Shown: piece by piece, positions 43,603 to 52,516 of the stretch
Layout of the letters: the number at the start of each line of letters is the position of its first letter
How positions within the stretch are numbered: position 1 is the first letter of the stretch
NCBI RefSeq assembly: GCF_002420705.1
Contig: NZ_DIIM01000020.1
Span: 7,957 to 71,956 of the forward strand
DNA: 64,000 bases
Direction of reading: 5' to 3'
DNA from: Sphingobacterium sp. UBA5670
GTDB lineage: Bacteria > Bacteroidota > Bacteroidia > Sphingobacteriales > Sphingobacteriaceae
Position numbers and translations under genes: made by a program
The notes under the pieces: generated by a model
What the model saw: the letters and a program-made list of their open reading frames with translations, nothing else
Told to the model about the DNA's origin: nothing
Databases searched by the model: none

Positions 43603-44109
43603 ATGTACACAAAAGAAAAAGCAAAAGTAAATAGTTTCACGGTAGATCATACCAAATTGAAACAAGGGATCTATGCCAAGGCTTCGAAAACTAACAGTAG
43701 CAATGTTGAAAGTTATACAACTTACGATATTCGCATGATCAGACCGAATTCTCCAGAGCGCATGTTATCACCTGAAGTTATGCATACATTGGAGCACTGT
43801 TTTGCAACAGAGATAAGAACTATATTAGGTGACGAGGTTATTTATGTCGGTCCAATGGGCTGTTGCACGGGATTTTATGTGGTGTTAGCAGGAACAGACC
43901 GAACTCCTCAGAACGTGGCGGAATTGATGAAAGAAGTACTAGAGACGGTCCTCACAGAAGGATACGAGGTGCCTTTTCAAAATCCGATTAGCTGTGGAAA
44001 CTACACATTCATGGATTTTCCTACTTCAAAACAGGCTTGTGTCAACTTCTTAAATTTAATCACTGCCGAAGAATTGGCATTTGAGTATCCATACATTGAA
44101 GAAAAATAA
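43603..44109 (+). CDS. luxS: S-ribosylhomocysteine lyase
   Basis: This 168-residue enzyme splits S-ribosylhomocysteine to homocysteine and DPD, the autoinducer-2 precursor. The metal-binding HxxEH motif is MHTLEHCFATEIR, and the third ligand Cys is in VGPMGCCTGFYVVLAG. The N-terminal SFTVDHTKLKQGIY and the C-terminal CGNYTFMDFPTSKQACVNFL also match the family. It is immediately followed by a nucleosidase gene (stop and start codons abut), so the two act in sequence on S-adenosylhomocysteine. Confidence 0.96.
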   Translation: MYTKEKAKVNSFTVDHTKLKQGIYAKASKTNSSNVESYTTYDIRMIRPNSPERMLSPEVMHTLEHCFATEIRTILGDEVIYVGPMGCCTGFYVVLAGTDRTPQNVAELMKEVLETVLTEGYEVPFQNPISCGNYTFMDFPTSKQACVNFLNLITAEELAFEYPYIEEK

Positions 44110-44751
44110 ATGATCCTGAATAAAGATATTGAAACGATTATTTTGGTAGCGAACAAAAATGAGCTATCTTTTAATTCGACAAATAAATCGACTTTTGTAT
44201 ACGAAATTGGCGTAGGTAAAGTAAATGCACTCCTTTCTCTCGCCACGCTTTACGAAGACATCAAAGCACTAGGTATCCATCCTGTTTTTCTCAATGTAGG
44301 TACTGTAGGCTGTACAAGACATCCGATAGGTCATGTCCTTTATCCGGAATATTACGCACAAGGTGATGCTTATACAGACGGTTTTTTTCTGGAAAACACC
44401 TTATTTTTTAAGGGACAGGGTATTTTGGAATCCATATCACTTGATGAATTTCGTTACGAAGACGCACTTTTAACGTCTGATCGTTTTATTAATGTAAATA
44501 CTGCTTTTTATCAGGATATTAAACATTTCAATCCTTTGGCATTTGATATGGAATCTTATGCTTTAGCGAATTTCTGTTTCCAAAAAAATCTCATCTTTCA
44601 TAGTATCAAAATTGTATCAGACAATTGTGATGGCACAGTCAAAGATTGGGAAAGTATTCTAGGGGAGATTTCAGGGAGATTGGGAGATATCCTCGATCAG
44701 TTTATGAAAAAGCTGGATCACGAAAAGGCTGCTGCGGTCAATATATCGTAA
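44110..44751 (+). CDS. mtnN: 5'-methylthioadenosine/S-adenosylhomocysteine nucleosidase
   Basis: This 213-residue phosphorylase-fold enzyme removes adenine from SAH and MTA, giving S-ribosylhomocysteine for LuxS. Motifs are EIGVGKVNALLSLATLY, LNVGTVGCTRHPIGHV, the catalytic and ribose-binding FDMESYALANFC, and IKIVSDNCDG with the purine-pocket Asp. The sequence is more diverged than E. coli MtnN, so an AMP- or purine-nucleosidase variant cannot be excluded. Its start directly abuts the luxS stop, which supports the SAH role. Confidence 0.85.
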   Translation: MILNKDIETIILVANKNELSFNSTNKSTFVYEIGVGKVNALLSLATLYEDIKALGIHPVFLNVGTVGCTRHPIGHVLYPEYYAQGDAYTDGFFLENTLFFKGQGILESISLDEFRYEDALLTSDRFINVNTAFYQDIKHFNPLAFDMESYALANFCFQKNLIFHSIKIVSDNCDGTVKDWESILGEISGRLGDILDQFMKKLDHEKAAAVNIS

Positions 44752-44767
44752 TCTAATAAATAGCAAG

Positions 44768-44796
44768 AGACCTGTAGAAATACAGGTCTTTTTTTT
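44768..44796 (+). terminator. Intrinsic terminator of luxS-mtnN
   Basis: AGACCTGTA-GAAA-TACAGGTCT (44768-44789), a 9-bp stem with a GNRA loop, followed by T8. Confidence 0.9.
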
Positions 44797-45003
44797 CTAT
44801 TTGGAATATAACTCTGTCCAAATTTCCACATCCTGTTCCAGTAAATCACTTGTTCTTTCTTCAATAGTTGTTCCTACTATCCTTCTAATTTGAATTTATT
44901 CAAACTATTCTCTTCCAAGGTTGTTCAGATAAGTGGATTACATACCCATCGTTATAGTCAATATAACTCTTCCACACTGCAAATAAATCGATCTAAAATT
45001 CTT

Positions 45004-47187
45004 ATGAAGAAAAAGAAGAAAATAATAATTTCAAATAGACTGCCGATACAAATAGAACGAAAAAAAGAAAAACTAATCATCAAGCCGAGTGCAGGCGGAC
45101 TGGCAACTGGTTTAAATTCAGCTTTTGATACGGATGAAATACTCTGGGTTGGCTGGCCTGGAATTGTCCCCAAAGATGAAGAGGAAAAAGAAAAGATTAT
45201 TGAGCTTCTCAAACCGATGAACTTGCTTCCTGTATTTTTATCAAAAGATGAAATACGCAACTTCTATGAAGGTTATTCCAACGAGGTGCTCTGGCCTATC
45301 TGTCACTACCAGCCGAGTTACATTCATTTTGACCGCGAATATTGGAGTACCTATGTAAACGTAAATAAAAAATTCTGTGAAGCTGCACTTTCTATAGATC
45401 GGCTTTCTGACTTCATCTGGGTTCAGGATTATCAGCTTATGCTGCTTCCTCAACTGTTACGTTCAGAAAATCAAGAGCTCAACATCGGTTATTTTCACCA
45501 TATCCCCTTCCCTTCGGAGGAACTCTTTATGAACATTCCGCAACGTAAAGAATTGGTCGAAGGTTTACTGGGAGCAGATCTTATCGGATTTCATACTTTC
45601 GCCGATAGTCAGAACTTTTTGAATGCCTGCAAAAAAATACTGCATGTATCATCCGGGCATAACCAGCTCAAATACAAAGACCGGCATATATTTGTAGAAT
45701 CCTTTCCGATGGGTATTGATTTTGATAAATTTGTCGAAGTCAGCAACCAGCCTAAAATCCAAGCTATTGCAACCCAATTTAGAAGTCATTTTCCCGACCA
45801 GAAAATTATCATATCTGTCGATAGGCTCGATTATAGCAAAGGAATATTAGAAAGACTGCGTGCCTTCCTCACTTTCCTCGAAAAATATCCTGAATGGCAT
45901 ACAAAAGTTGTCCTATATATGCTTATAGTACCTTCCAGGGACAAGGTATCGCAATACAAAAAGCTGAAAGATGAGATTAACCGGAAAGTGAGTGAAATCA
46001 ATTCCATTTATGGAAATCTAAGCTGGACGCCGGTATTATATTTTTACAAATCACTTCCCTTTGAAGAGCTGGTTGGATTATATGTTGCATCCGATATCTG
46101 TATGATTACATCGACACGGGATGGGATGAATCTCGTCAGTAAAGAATATATCGCCAGTAAGACTTTATCAAAAGGTGTATTGATTTTAAGTGAGTTTGCG
46201 GGTGCTTCCAAAGAGCTCGTTGACGCTTTGATTATTAACCCCTATAATCGGACAGAAACCGCGGACAGTATTTACCAAGCGCTTAAAATGTCGCCGGAAG
46301 AAATACAGGAACGTGCCGATGCCAATATTCAGATTATACAGAAGTTTAATGTGCAGCATTGGGTTCAGCTTTTTACCAATCGTCTGGCCGAAACCAAAGC
46401 CATACAACGTGACGAATGGGCAAGACGAATCTCGGATAAGGTCTTTAATAGCATCTCAGAAAGGTATAGCAGAAGTAGCAATAGGCTCTTTTTCCTGGAT
46501 TATGACGGTACATTGGTCAAATTCCAAAACCACGCTCAAAAAGCAACACCGACAACCTTACTCTATAATCTTTTGGATAATATTATCTCAGATCCGCTCA
46601 ATACATTAGTCATCATAAGTGGCCGGTCACAGGAAAGTCTATCTTCCTGGTTTGATGGCCGATCTTACTATTTGGTTGCCGAACACGGTATCTGGTCTAA
46701 TTTCCCAAATTTCAGTTGGTCTTACAAAAAAGGGTTGGCGTTGCATTGGATGCCTGAAGTAAAAAAACTGATGGAAAAACTGGCCGATCAAACTCCGGGG
46801 GCTTACATTGAAGTCAAGCCCTATTCGTTAGCTTGGCATTATCGGAAAGTAGAACTAGGCTTGGGCGAACTTAAGGCGACAGAGCTAAAAGAGATCTTAA
46901 ACCCAATGCTCAACGACTATGGATTACAGCTACTGGACGGAAATGCTGTCATTGAGGTTAAAAATACAGAAGTTAATAAAGGTAAGGCGGCATTGGAAAT
47001 CGCAGGACATATAAAAGCAGATTTTATGTTGGCTATTGGCGACGACATTACCGACGAGGATTTATTCAGGTATCTACCTCAATCGACCATAAGTATTAAG
47101 GTGGGCAGCAACAAATCTGCGGCAAAATATTATTTAGATGAACAAGAGGATGTTCTTCAATTTTTGAATCAACTTATCGTAAAATAA
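45004..47187 (+). CDS. Fused trehalose-6-phosphate synthase and phosphatase (OtsA-OtsB)
   Basis: A 727-residue bifunctional enzyme. The GT20 synthase (about 1-465) has SNRLPIQIERKKEKL, SAGGLATGL, WVQDYQLMLLPQLLR, GYFHHIPFPSEELF, VDRLDYSKGILERLRAF and STRDGMNLVSKEYI. The HAD-type phosphatase (about 490-720) has FFLDYDGTLVKF, VIISGRSQESL, VAEHGIWS and LAIGDDITDEDLF. Both active sites look complete, so UDP-glucose and glucose-6-phosphate could be taken to trehalose in one chain. ATG 45004 is chosen; the longer frame adds a non-homologous N-terminus. The GH15 gene begins 1 nt into its stop (TAATG). Confidence 0.94.
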   Translation: MKKKKKIIISNRLPIQIERKKEKLIIKPSAGGLATGLNSAFDTDEILWVGWPGIVPKDEEEKEKIIELLKPMNLLPVFLSKDEIRNFYEGYSNEVLWPICHYQPSYIHFDREYWSTYVNVNKKFCEAALSIDRLSDFIWVQDYQLMLLPQLLRSENQELNIGYFHHIPFPSEELFMNIPQRKELVEGLLGADLIGFHTFADSQNFLNACKKILHVSSGHNQLKYKDRHIFVESFPMGIDFDKFVEVSNQPKIQAIATQFRSHFPDQKIIISVDRLDYSKGILERLRAFLTFLEKYPEWHTKVVLYMLIVPSRDKVSQYKKLKDEINRKVSEINSIYGNLSWTPVLYFYKSLPFEELVGLYVASDICMITSTRDGMNLVSKEYIASKTLSKGVLILSEFAGASKELVDALIINPYNRTETADSIYQALKMSPEEIQERADANIQIIQKFNVQHWVQLFTNRLAETKAIQRDEWARRISDKVFNSISERYSRSSNRLFFLDYDGTLVKFQNHAQKATPTTLLYNLLDNIISDPLNTLVIISGRSQESLSSWFDGRSYYLVAEHGIWSNFPNFSWSYKKGLALHWMPEVKKLMEKLADQTPGAYIEVKPYSLAWHYRKVELGLGELKATELKEILNPMLNDYGLQLLDGNAVIEVKNTEVNKGKAALEIAGHIKADFMLAIGDDITDEDLFRYLPQSTISIKVGSNKSAAKYYLDEQEDVLQFLNQLIVK

Positions 47188-48998
47188 TGAGCGAAAATAC
47201 AAGAGAAAACAGACATATCTATCAATCTGGAATCATTGGTAATTGTTCCTACATAGCACATGTTGGCATTGACACAAATATATCGTGGTTGTGTTGGCCA
47301 TCGTTCGAAGATAGCTTTGTGTTCGGCAGTATGATCGATAAAAATCAAGGTGGAATCTTCAAGATCAGTTCAGAGGATCCTGTCGTGGAAACAAAGCAGT
47401 ATTACATTAAAAATTCAAACGTTCTTTGTACGGAAATCCATACGGCGTCTTATGCTTATCGTATCACGGATTTTGCACCACGATTTGAACAATTCGGACG
47501 GTATTTTAAACCGTTGATGTTGATCCGGAAGATCGAACCGCTTTATGGGGCTCCTAGCGTCAATATCAGTTGCAAACCGACTGGCGATTATGGGCGGGTG
47601 GCACTTAAAGCCACACGCGGCAGCAACCATATTCTTTATAGCAACGACCAGATCGGAGAAAGAATTCGACTTACCACTGATCTGCCTATTTCCCATTTTT
47701 TCCAAGACGAAAGCTGGACGATAATCAGTGAAAATAAATACCTTGTACTTACTTATGATGCAGCTTTCGAATCGGCTATCGCGAGCACCTGTGAAGATTT
47801 TCTCCATAAAACGCTCAGTTATTGGCAGCGATGGATTAAACATTGCAGTATTCCCAATATTTATCAAACAGAAGTTATCCGATCAGCGCTGGTGCTCAAA
47901 CTTCACCAATATGAGGACACAGGAGCAATTATTGCTGCATCAACAACAAGTCTGCCCGAATATCCAGGTTCGGGAAGAAATTGGGACTACCGTTATTGTT
48001 GGGTACGTGACAGTTACTACGTCTTAACAGCATTGACACACATCGGTCAATTTGAAGAAATGGAAAGCTTTGCAAATTATATTGCCGGCATCACACATCG
48101 TAACCCTGGAAGGCTTCAACCTTTGTATGGTATCCTTGGAACCTCCGAACTGACCGAACATATTTTGCCTTATCTAAAGGGCTATCAAGATAACGGCCCA
48201 GTACGGATTGGTAACCAAGCTTTTGAACATATTCAAAATGATGTATATGGTCAGGCAATGATTGCCTTGTTACCACTTTTCACTGATCAACGTTTTAAAA
48301 TCCATGAAAACAAAAATGTGTTAGGTTGGGTAAATTTCATTCTCGAAAAGATTGAGGCTACTATAGAGGAAAAAGATGCTGGCATCTGGGAGTTTAGAAA
48401 TTTTGCCAATCACCATTGTTATTCCAATCTTTTTCAATGGGTTGGATGTAAAGCCGCTCTCTTGATCGCACGTCAGAATGGTTATCAAGATATGGAGGAT
48501 CGCGCGAATGTCCTCTTAAAAAAAGCAGAAGCTTATATCGAAGCCTGCTATGACGAAGAGCGGAAAGTCTACCAGAATGCTGTTGATAGCCGGAATCTAG
48601 ATGCCAGTACCTTACAGCTCATTGTAATGGATTACCTTGACCCGAAATCCGAACGTGCCCTGCATCATCTCGAAATGCTAGAAAATGAATTAAAAGGTGA
48701 AAATGGGCTGTTCTACCGATACAAACATCAAGATGATTTTGGCAGACCCAAATCCACTTTTCTGGTCTGTGCATTTTGGTATGTGGAAGCACTGGCCTGT
48801 GTAGGACGCGTGGAAGAAGCGAAGGAGATTCTGGAACGTTTGTTGACCTATAGCAATCACCTGGGGCTATTCAGTGAAGATGTTACAGAGGATAATGGTA
48901 GCCAATGGGGAAATTTCCCACAAGCCTATAGTCATGTCGGATTGATGAACGCTGTTTATCGACTAGCCATTAAACTGGATAAACCAATTTTTCATTGA
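47187..48998 (+). CDS. GH15 family glycoside hydrolase (trehalase/glucoamylase type)
   Basis: A 603-residue protein with an N-terminal beta-sandwich (about 10-225) and a C-terminal (alpha/alpha)6 barrel. Barrel motifs are GSGRNWDYRYCWVRDSYYV, with the substrate-binding and catalytic surround, NDVYGQAMIALLP, DAGIWEFRN, and near the end FSEDVTEDNGSQWGNFPQAY containing the likely second catalytic Glu. Cytosolic GH15 trehalases share this layout. Translation is coupled to the trehalose-synthase gene by TAATG, so trehalose or a related glucan is the likely substrate (inference). There is no signal peptide. Confidence 0.88.
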   Translation: MSENTRENRHIYQSGIIGNCSYIAHVGIDTNISWLCWPSFEDSFVFGSMIDKNQGGIFKISSEDPVVETKQYYIKNSNVLCTEIHTASYAYRITDFAPRFEQFGRYFKPLMLIRKIEPLYGAPSVNISCKPTGDYGRVALKATRGSNHILYSNDQIGERIRLTTDLPISHFFQDESWTIISENKYLVLTYDAAFESAIASTCEDFLHKTLSYWQRWIKHCSIPNIYQTEVIRSALVLKLHQYEDTGAIIAASTTSLPEYPGSGRNWDYRYCWVRDSYYVLTALTHIGQFEEMESFANYIAGITHRNPGRLQPLYGILGTSELTEHILPYLKGYQDNGPVRIGNQAFEHIQNDVYGQAMIALLPLFTDQRFKIHENKNVLGWVNFILEKIEATIEEKDAGIWEFRNFANHHCYSNLFQWVGCKAALLIARQNGYQDMEDRANVLLKKAEAYIEACYDEERKVYQNAVDSRNLDASTLQLIVMDYLDPKSERALHHLEMLENELKGENGLFYRYKHQDDFGRPKSTFLVCAFWYVEALACVGRVEEAKEILERLLTYSNHLGLFSEDVTEDNGSQWGNFPQAYSHVGLMNAVYRLAIKLDKPIFH

Positions 48999-49001
48999 TA
49001 T

Positions 49002-49040
49002 AAAAAAAGATGTGCGATCAATATAAATTGATCGCACATC
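49002..49040 (-). terminator. Terminator at the GH15 / small-gene junction
   Basis: GATGTGCGATCAAT (49009-49022) pairs with 49027-49040 around ATAA, a 14-bp stem. The adjacent A7 run makes it a strong terminator for minus-strand transcription from 49409; the plus direction has no T-run. Confidence 0.75.
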
Positions 49041-49139
49041 CTATACATTTATAGCTAACTGGTGCAAGCTCGTTCGAATAGCCTTTCCAGGTTAAATTAC
49101 TCGGCAGTACGCCTATATTTTAAAAATAAAATGTAGTAC

Positions 49140-49409
49140 TTATATCAAAGCCTGTTTATACTGATCAAAATGTTCACAGATTTCCTCAGTCCCGATTTGC
49201 TTACCCATCAAGTCTATAAAGCGGTTTTTATATAGTGAAAATATGTATAGTCCCGTTGCCAAACTTCCTATGACAAAAATACCTTCGAGCTCATTGCTCC
49301 TCACAATCTTATTGTTCAGATGGCACTCTTTGAGCAATGGAATGTTATAAGACGACCATTTACCCATTTTATCCTTGAGCACCAATCCAATATTTTTTGT
49401 TCCCGTCAT
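49140..49409 (-). CDS. Small protein of unknown function
   Basis: This 89-residue protein has no signal peptide. It has a basic N-terminus (MTGTKNIGLVLKDKMGKW), a polar middle (SYNIPLLKECHLNNKIVRSN), a moderately hydrophobic segment (GIFVIGSLATGLYIFSLY), and the C-terminal ICEHFDQYKQALI. A minus-strand terminator follows its stop, supporting expression. I do not recognise the family. Confidence 0.55.
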   Translation of the reverse strand: MTGTKNIGLVLKDKMGKWSSYNIPLLKECHLNNKIVRSNELEGIFVIGSLATGLYIFSLYKNRFIDLMGKQIGTEEICEHFDQYKQALI

Positions 49410-49524
49410 CGTTTCAGCTTTCTTTTAGAAAAAAACATCTAATTCGCTTCAAATGTTTTCTAATTTTTGTCATTTTGAGAAGAATAAGTCTTTCATACAT
49501 AAGAGCAAGTAATTATACGGTCGC

Positions 49525-49566
49525 AAAAAAAAAGCATGTTTCCAATTTGTCAATTGGAAACATGCT
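49525..49566 (-). terminator. Terminator of the outer-membrane beta-barrel gene
   Basis: A 15-bp perfect stem (49533-49547 with 49552-49566), loop TGTC. In the minus direction it is followed by T8. Confidence 0.9.
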
Positions 49567-49592
49567 GTTAAAGATTGTTAATACTATTTCTA

Positions 49593-50171
49593 TTAGCGTC
49601 TGCCCGGCAAATAGATTTGGAAACCTACACCAACTCCTAAACCACTCGCGCCACTGCCTGTATTTATATTGGCTTTGCTATAATTGTAGCCAAAAGTAGC
49701 TTCCAGCGCGACAGTCCGGGTTATAAAATGTGCATATCCAACATTGGCTCCTACGGCCAGCGCGACGTCCTTGCCCCTTGAGCTTCCTGAAATACCGATG
49801 TCTCCCTGACCAAAAAACCTACCTGTAGTTGATCCTGCATTCGGAAAGTAATAACGCACAAATGGTGCTACACCGTAAGTCCATTCATTATCGGCATCTT
49901 TCTGGGTAGCCAAACCAAGATTGGCCTGTGCACCGATAGCCAATCCGTCGGATACGAAATAACCAGCACGTGGCTGAAGTGCAACATTAAAAGACTTACC
50001 TTCGAAACTATAGCCTAAATTACCGATCGATCCTCCGACCATCCAATTCCCTTGACGTATAGGTTCAATACCCACATCGGACGACATCTGTGGCGTTGTC
50101 TCAATTTTCTGAGCACGGGCCTGATACCCAATGCCTGCTGTTATCAATAAAAGTAGTGTCAATTTTCTCAT
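49593..50171 (-). CDS. Outer-membrane beta-barrel protein
   Basis: This 192-residue exported protein has a signal peptide (MRKLTLLLLITAGIGYQARA). The mature part is a set of alternating amphipathic strands: GNWMVGGSIGNLGYSF, FNVALQPRAGYFVSDGLAIGA, WTYGVAPFVRYYF, GRFFGQGDIGISGSSRG and VALEATFGYNYSKANI, ending GLGVGVGFQIYLPGRR. This fits a small OmpA/OmpX-like eight-stranded barrel. It has its own terminator. No ligand or transport function is evident. Confidence 0.85.
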   Translation of the reverse strand: MRKLTLLLLITAGIGYQARAQKIETTPQMSSDVGIEPIRQGNWMVGGSIGNLGYSFEGKSFNVALQPRAGYFVSDGLAIGAQANLGLATQKDADNEWTYGVAPFVRYYFPNAGSTTGRFFGQGDIGISGSSRGKDVALAVGANVGYAHFITRTVALEATFGYNYSKANINTGSGASGLGVGVGFQIYLPGRR

Positions 50172-50248
50172 AGTGTTTTCTATTATCTAAATTACTTTAG
50201 TTTAATAACAAGGTCGACAAATGAAAAGTTTTAAATTTATTCTTAAAA

Positions 50249-50671
50249 ATGGCGGGACTATCCTTTTTTAAAAAAATACAACCAATCAAATTTCATCGCT
50301 GTTCTTATCAAAAAGAAAATATGTATACAACAGCTCAATCTGGCAATATAATCCCCGATTACTGCCAAAAGGGTGCCCTATTCATGAATGGAATAGACCC
50401 CATAGACAACGATCCATCTACTGATGACGGTGGTCGTACGTACACACCACCAAAAGTTCCTGATCTGGAAGATATAACCCCCAATTTATATTATCCGGAA
50501 AATAACGATGGACCTGACCCAAGTGAAGAAGAACAGCGTGATCGCAGCAATAAAGAAAAAATAAACACGGAAGAGGATCAACATAAAGAAAAATCAGATC
50601 ATTCAGAAGAAGATATTTACGATGATGAATCCGATCAAAAAGAAAAGGACAAAAAAAACTCCCTTAATTAA
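50249..50671 (+). CDS. Acidic, Asp/Glu/Lys-rich protein of unknown function
   Basis: This 140-residue frame encodes an N-terminus with basic and aromatic residues, then NGIDPIDNDPSTDDGGRTYT, PPKVPDLEDITPN and a long charged tail rich in Glu, Asp, Lys and Ser. The tail is probably disordered. ATG 50321 (MYTTAQSG) is an alternative start. The stop codon lies inside the downstream terminator hairpin, which supports a real gene. It resembles the 99-residue acidic protein at 58789-59088 in its DP-rich segment after a KG(A)LF stretch. Function unknown. Confidence 0.5.
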   Translation: MAGLSFFKKIQPIKFHRCSYQKENMYTTAQSGNIIPDYCQKGALFMNGIDPIDNDPSTDDGGRTYTPPKVPDLEDITPNLYYPENNDGPDPSEEEQRDRSNKEKINTEEDQHKEKSDHSEEDIYDDESDQKEKDKKNSLN

Positions 50672-50682
50672 GGGAGTTTTTT
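50653..50682 (+). terminator. Terminator overlapping the acidic protein stop
   Basis: AAAAAACTCCCTT-AATT-AAGGGAGTTTTTT (50653-50682). The TAA stop is in the loop and right arm. Confidence 0.85.
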
Positions 50683-50729
50683 ATTGGATATACTGAAGTC
50701 TGATTTACAAAGAAGAGTCCAAAAGATCT

Positions 50730-50981
50730 TTAAGGTTTAGATTTTGACCCATTGATACTGTCTTTTCTAAGCGTGTCTGCCAGACTGGTATCTTTCTGCA
50801 TCGTCATTTTTTGCTGCTCGCTTAAGTTATACCTTGTTTCATCGGCATCACTCGGTGCAATGTTGTCCGATTGACCACTGCCTTCCGATGGATTTTTCGT
50901 TGTATTTTGACACGAAAATAATAACGTAGCACCACATATAAAAGTTCCTAAAACTGTTGCAAATTTTCTGCTCTTTTTCAT
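50730..50981 (-). CDS. Small lipoprotein
   Basis: This 83-residue protein has a lipoprotein signal (MKKSRKFATVLGTFICGATLLFSC, lipobox LLFSC). The mature part is polar and probably unfolded: NTTKNPSEGSGQSDNIAP, then NLSEQQKMTMQKDTSLADTL and a basic end. There is no recognisable domain. It could be a short envelope tether or a stress-induced lipoprotein, but nothing in the sequence proves a role. It is convergent with the acidic protein gene. Confidence 0.7.
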   Translation of the reverse strand: MKKSRKFATVLGTFICGATLLFSCQNTTKNPSEGSGQSDNIAPSDADETRYNLSEQQKMTMQKDTSLADTLRKDSINGSKSKP

Positions 50982-51379
50982 ATTCTATCTAGTTTTGTTC
51001 TTAAAATTTACATAAGAACCACATTCAAAGCTAATTAGTTCAACAAAACTGACAAAAAACCACCATTCCTATTTATGATTACAAAAATGGACATTTTCCA
51101 TTTATTATTAAAAACGGGGATGACTGCGTAATTTAGACGTTTCTTAATGGAACAAATACCCAATTGCCCCAGTTATTTCTGATCGTTTCTTTTTAACGGC
51201 ACCCAATCCATATCGCCTTTCTGTAGCGTTTCGGCTACAAAAATAACGAAACCCCTTGCTCACGTATTTATCGCATTTACCTGTTTAAACAAATTCCAAG
51301 TGCCATAAATGAATAAAAGTAGCACTTTAATTGTACTTGATACCCCAAATACACATCAATCAATTTAACAAACGATACT
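50982..51379. other. Intergenic region before the first ECF sigma gene
   Basis: About 400 bp with no credible frame. It should hold the divergent promoters of the lipoprotein (minus) and the sigma factor (plus). An AAGTGC...GCACTT inverted repeat lies near 51300-51326. No TAnnTTTG box is evident. Confidence 0.5.
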
Positions 51380-51880
51380 ATGAGCAATTCAAATTTAAAT
51401 TTGTTAGTCGAAGAGAAAAGAAGCCTTCTGAAACATTTCGCAGGTAAATTTACAAACGATCCCGATGAGAAAGAGGATTTGATTCAGGAGACTCTTATTC
51501 GTGCATTAAAATCGATCGATGATTTTATCCGCCATCCTAAATTAATGTCTTGGCTTTATGTGATCATGAAAAACGTATACATTAACCAATATCGCAAGGC
51601 CAAACGTATAAACGACATTCACGAAACCTACATCGGTCTGGAAAATACTAACACGATAGAAACCAATAAAAGTGACAATAAGTTTATCGCTGATGATATC
51701 GAAAAGGCGATGTGCAGTTTGTCAGAAGAAAATTATCAAGTATTCCAGTTGTTCCTTGAAGGATATAAATATCACGAGATTGCCTCCTATTTTGGAATGC
51801 CTGAAGGTACCATTAAAACCAGAATACACATGACAAGAAAAAAGCTGCAAAAACAGCTTAAAATTTACAGCCTAAAGTAA
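51380..51880 (+). CDS. ECF-type RNA polymerase sigma factor (copy 1)
   Basis: The protein has 166 residues. Region 2 is FTNDPDEKEDLIQETLIRAL and PKLMSWLYVIMKNVYINQY, covering core binding and -10 recognition. Region 4 is NYQVFQLFLEGYKYHEIASY, then FGMPEGTIKTRIHMTRKKL, the -35 helix-turn-helix. No anti-sigma gene is adjacent on either side. The closest relative in view is the sigma factor at 63465-63971, with the same region-2 and region-4 wording and only scattered changes. A 63-residue frame and a terminator follow. Target promoters are unknown. Confidence 0.92.
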   Translation: MSNSNLNLLVEEKRSLLKHFAGKFTNDPDEKEDLIQETLIRALKSIDDFIRHPKLMSWLYVIMKNVYINQYRKAKRINDIHETYIGLENTNTIETNKSDNKFIADDIEKAMCSLSEENYQVFQLFLEGYKYHEIASYFGMPEGTIKTRIHMTRKKLQKQLKIYSLK

Positions 51881-51956
51881 AACAAAATATAGCCCATGAG
51901 GTTATCTACTAGAGTAGCTTAACCGTGTATCTGAAAATTTGCTAAATAAATAACAT

Positions 51957-52148
51957 ATGAAATCGGAAGTTAAAATAAAGAATCAGCCCAATATGGTCAT
52001 TACGCTGATTATCTGTGGCGGTCCCATTGGAAAGAGAAATGGTAAAACCATAATACAATCGGAAGTTTCGGAAGAAGTGGAAAAGAAACCGATCAAAGCA
52101 GATACAGAGAAAGGTAAAAAGGCTTCTTATGTTGATAAAACTAAATAG
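51957..52148 (+). CDS. Possible small basic protein downstream of the sigma factor
   Basis: A 63-residue frame starting MKSEVKIKNQPNMVITLIIC, then GGPIGKRNGKTIIQSEVSEE and a Lys-rich end. It lies 76 bp after the sigma gene and just before an intrinsic terminator, which fits co-transcription. It is not where an anti-sigma would be expected to have a membrane helix. Its composition is protein-like, but no homology is recognised. An opposite-strand frame covers the same span and looks like a shadow. Confidence 0.4.
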   Translation: MKSEVKIKNQPNMVITLIICGGPIGKRNGKTIIQSEVSEEVEKKPIKADTEKGKKASYVDKTK

Positions 52149-52164
52149 ATAGAAATTTACCATT

Positions 52165-52202
52165 AAAAACGGCTGCTTTTTTAAGTAAAAGTAGCCGTTT
52201 TT
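52165..52202 (+). terminator. Terminator of the sigma factor transcript
   Basis: AAAAACGGCTGCTTTT (52165-52180) pairs with AAAAGTAGCCGTTTTT (52187-52202), with one G-U position. Confidence 0.85.
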
Positions 52203-52370
52203 AATGCCTTTATTATTTTTTCTATTCTTACACTCCCCACTCTTTTCTGTATAAAACCTTGCTGTATGTGAATAATACGCATCTTATTTTTTTCGAAAAC
52301 CGAAGATATCGTTCATTCGTTCTTAAAAGAAATTAACAATGCTCATATCAGTAAAATAAAATAAACAATA

Positions 52371-52435
52371 CCTAATAAATGACAACACGTCGATCATTAT
52401 ACAGATCAACGTTGATCGAATTGCAATTTATTAGG
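52371..52435. promoter_or_regulatory. Nested inverted repeats upstream of topoisomerase IB
   Basis: The outer arms are CCTAATAAAT (52371-52380) and ATTTATTAGG (52426-52435). Inside are two mutually exclusive pairings: CGATCA (52391-52396) with TGATCG (52413-52418), or the perfect palindrome GATCAACGTTGATC (52404-52417). This lies 81 bp before the ATG. It is an operator or RNA-switch candidate; the rest of the 52203-52516 gap is AT-rich and featureless. Confidence 0.5.
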
Positions 52436-52516
52436 GTCGACTGAATTGCTCGCAGGCATAGAAAATTAAGATAGCATTTTGGAATTTAACAAGATGTAGA
52501 CTTTAGAGATTATTAT

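Noticed and set aside
51942..52163. 73-codon minus-strand frame opposite the small basic protein
   Set aside because: It is Phe-rich and antisense to a Lys-rich frame, and ends of transcription are set by a plus-strand terminator.
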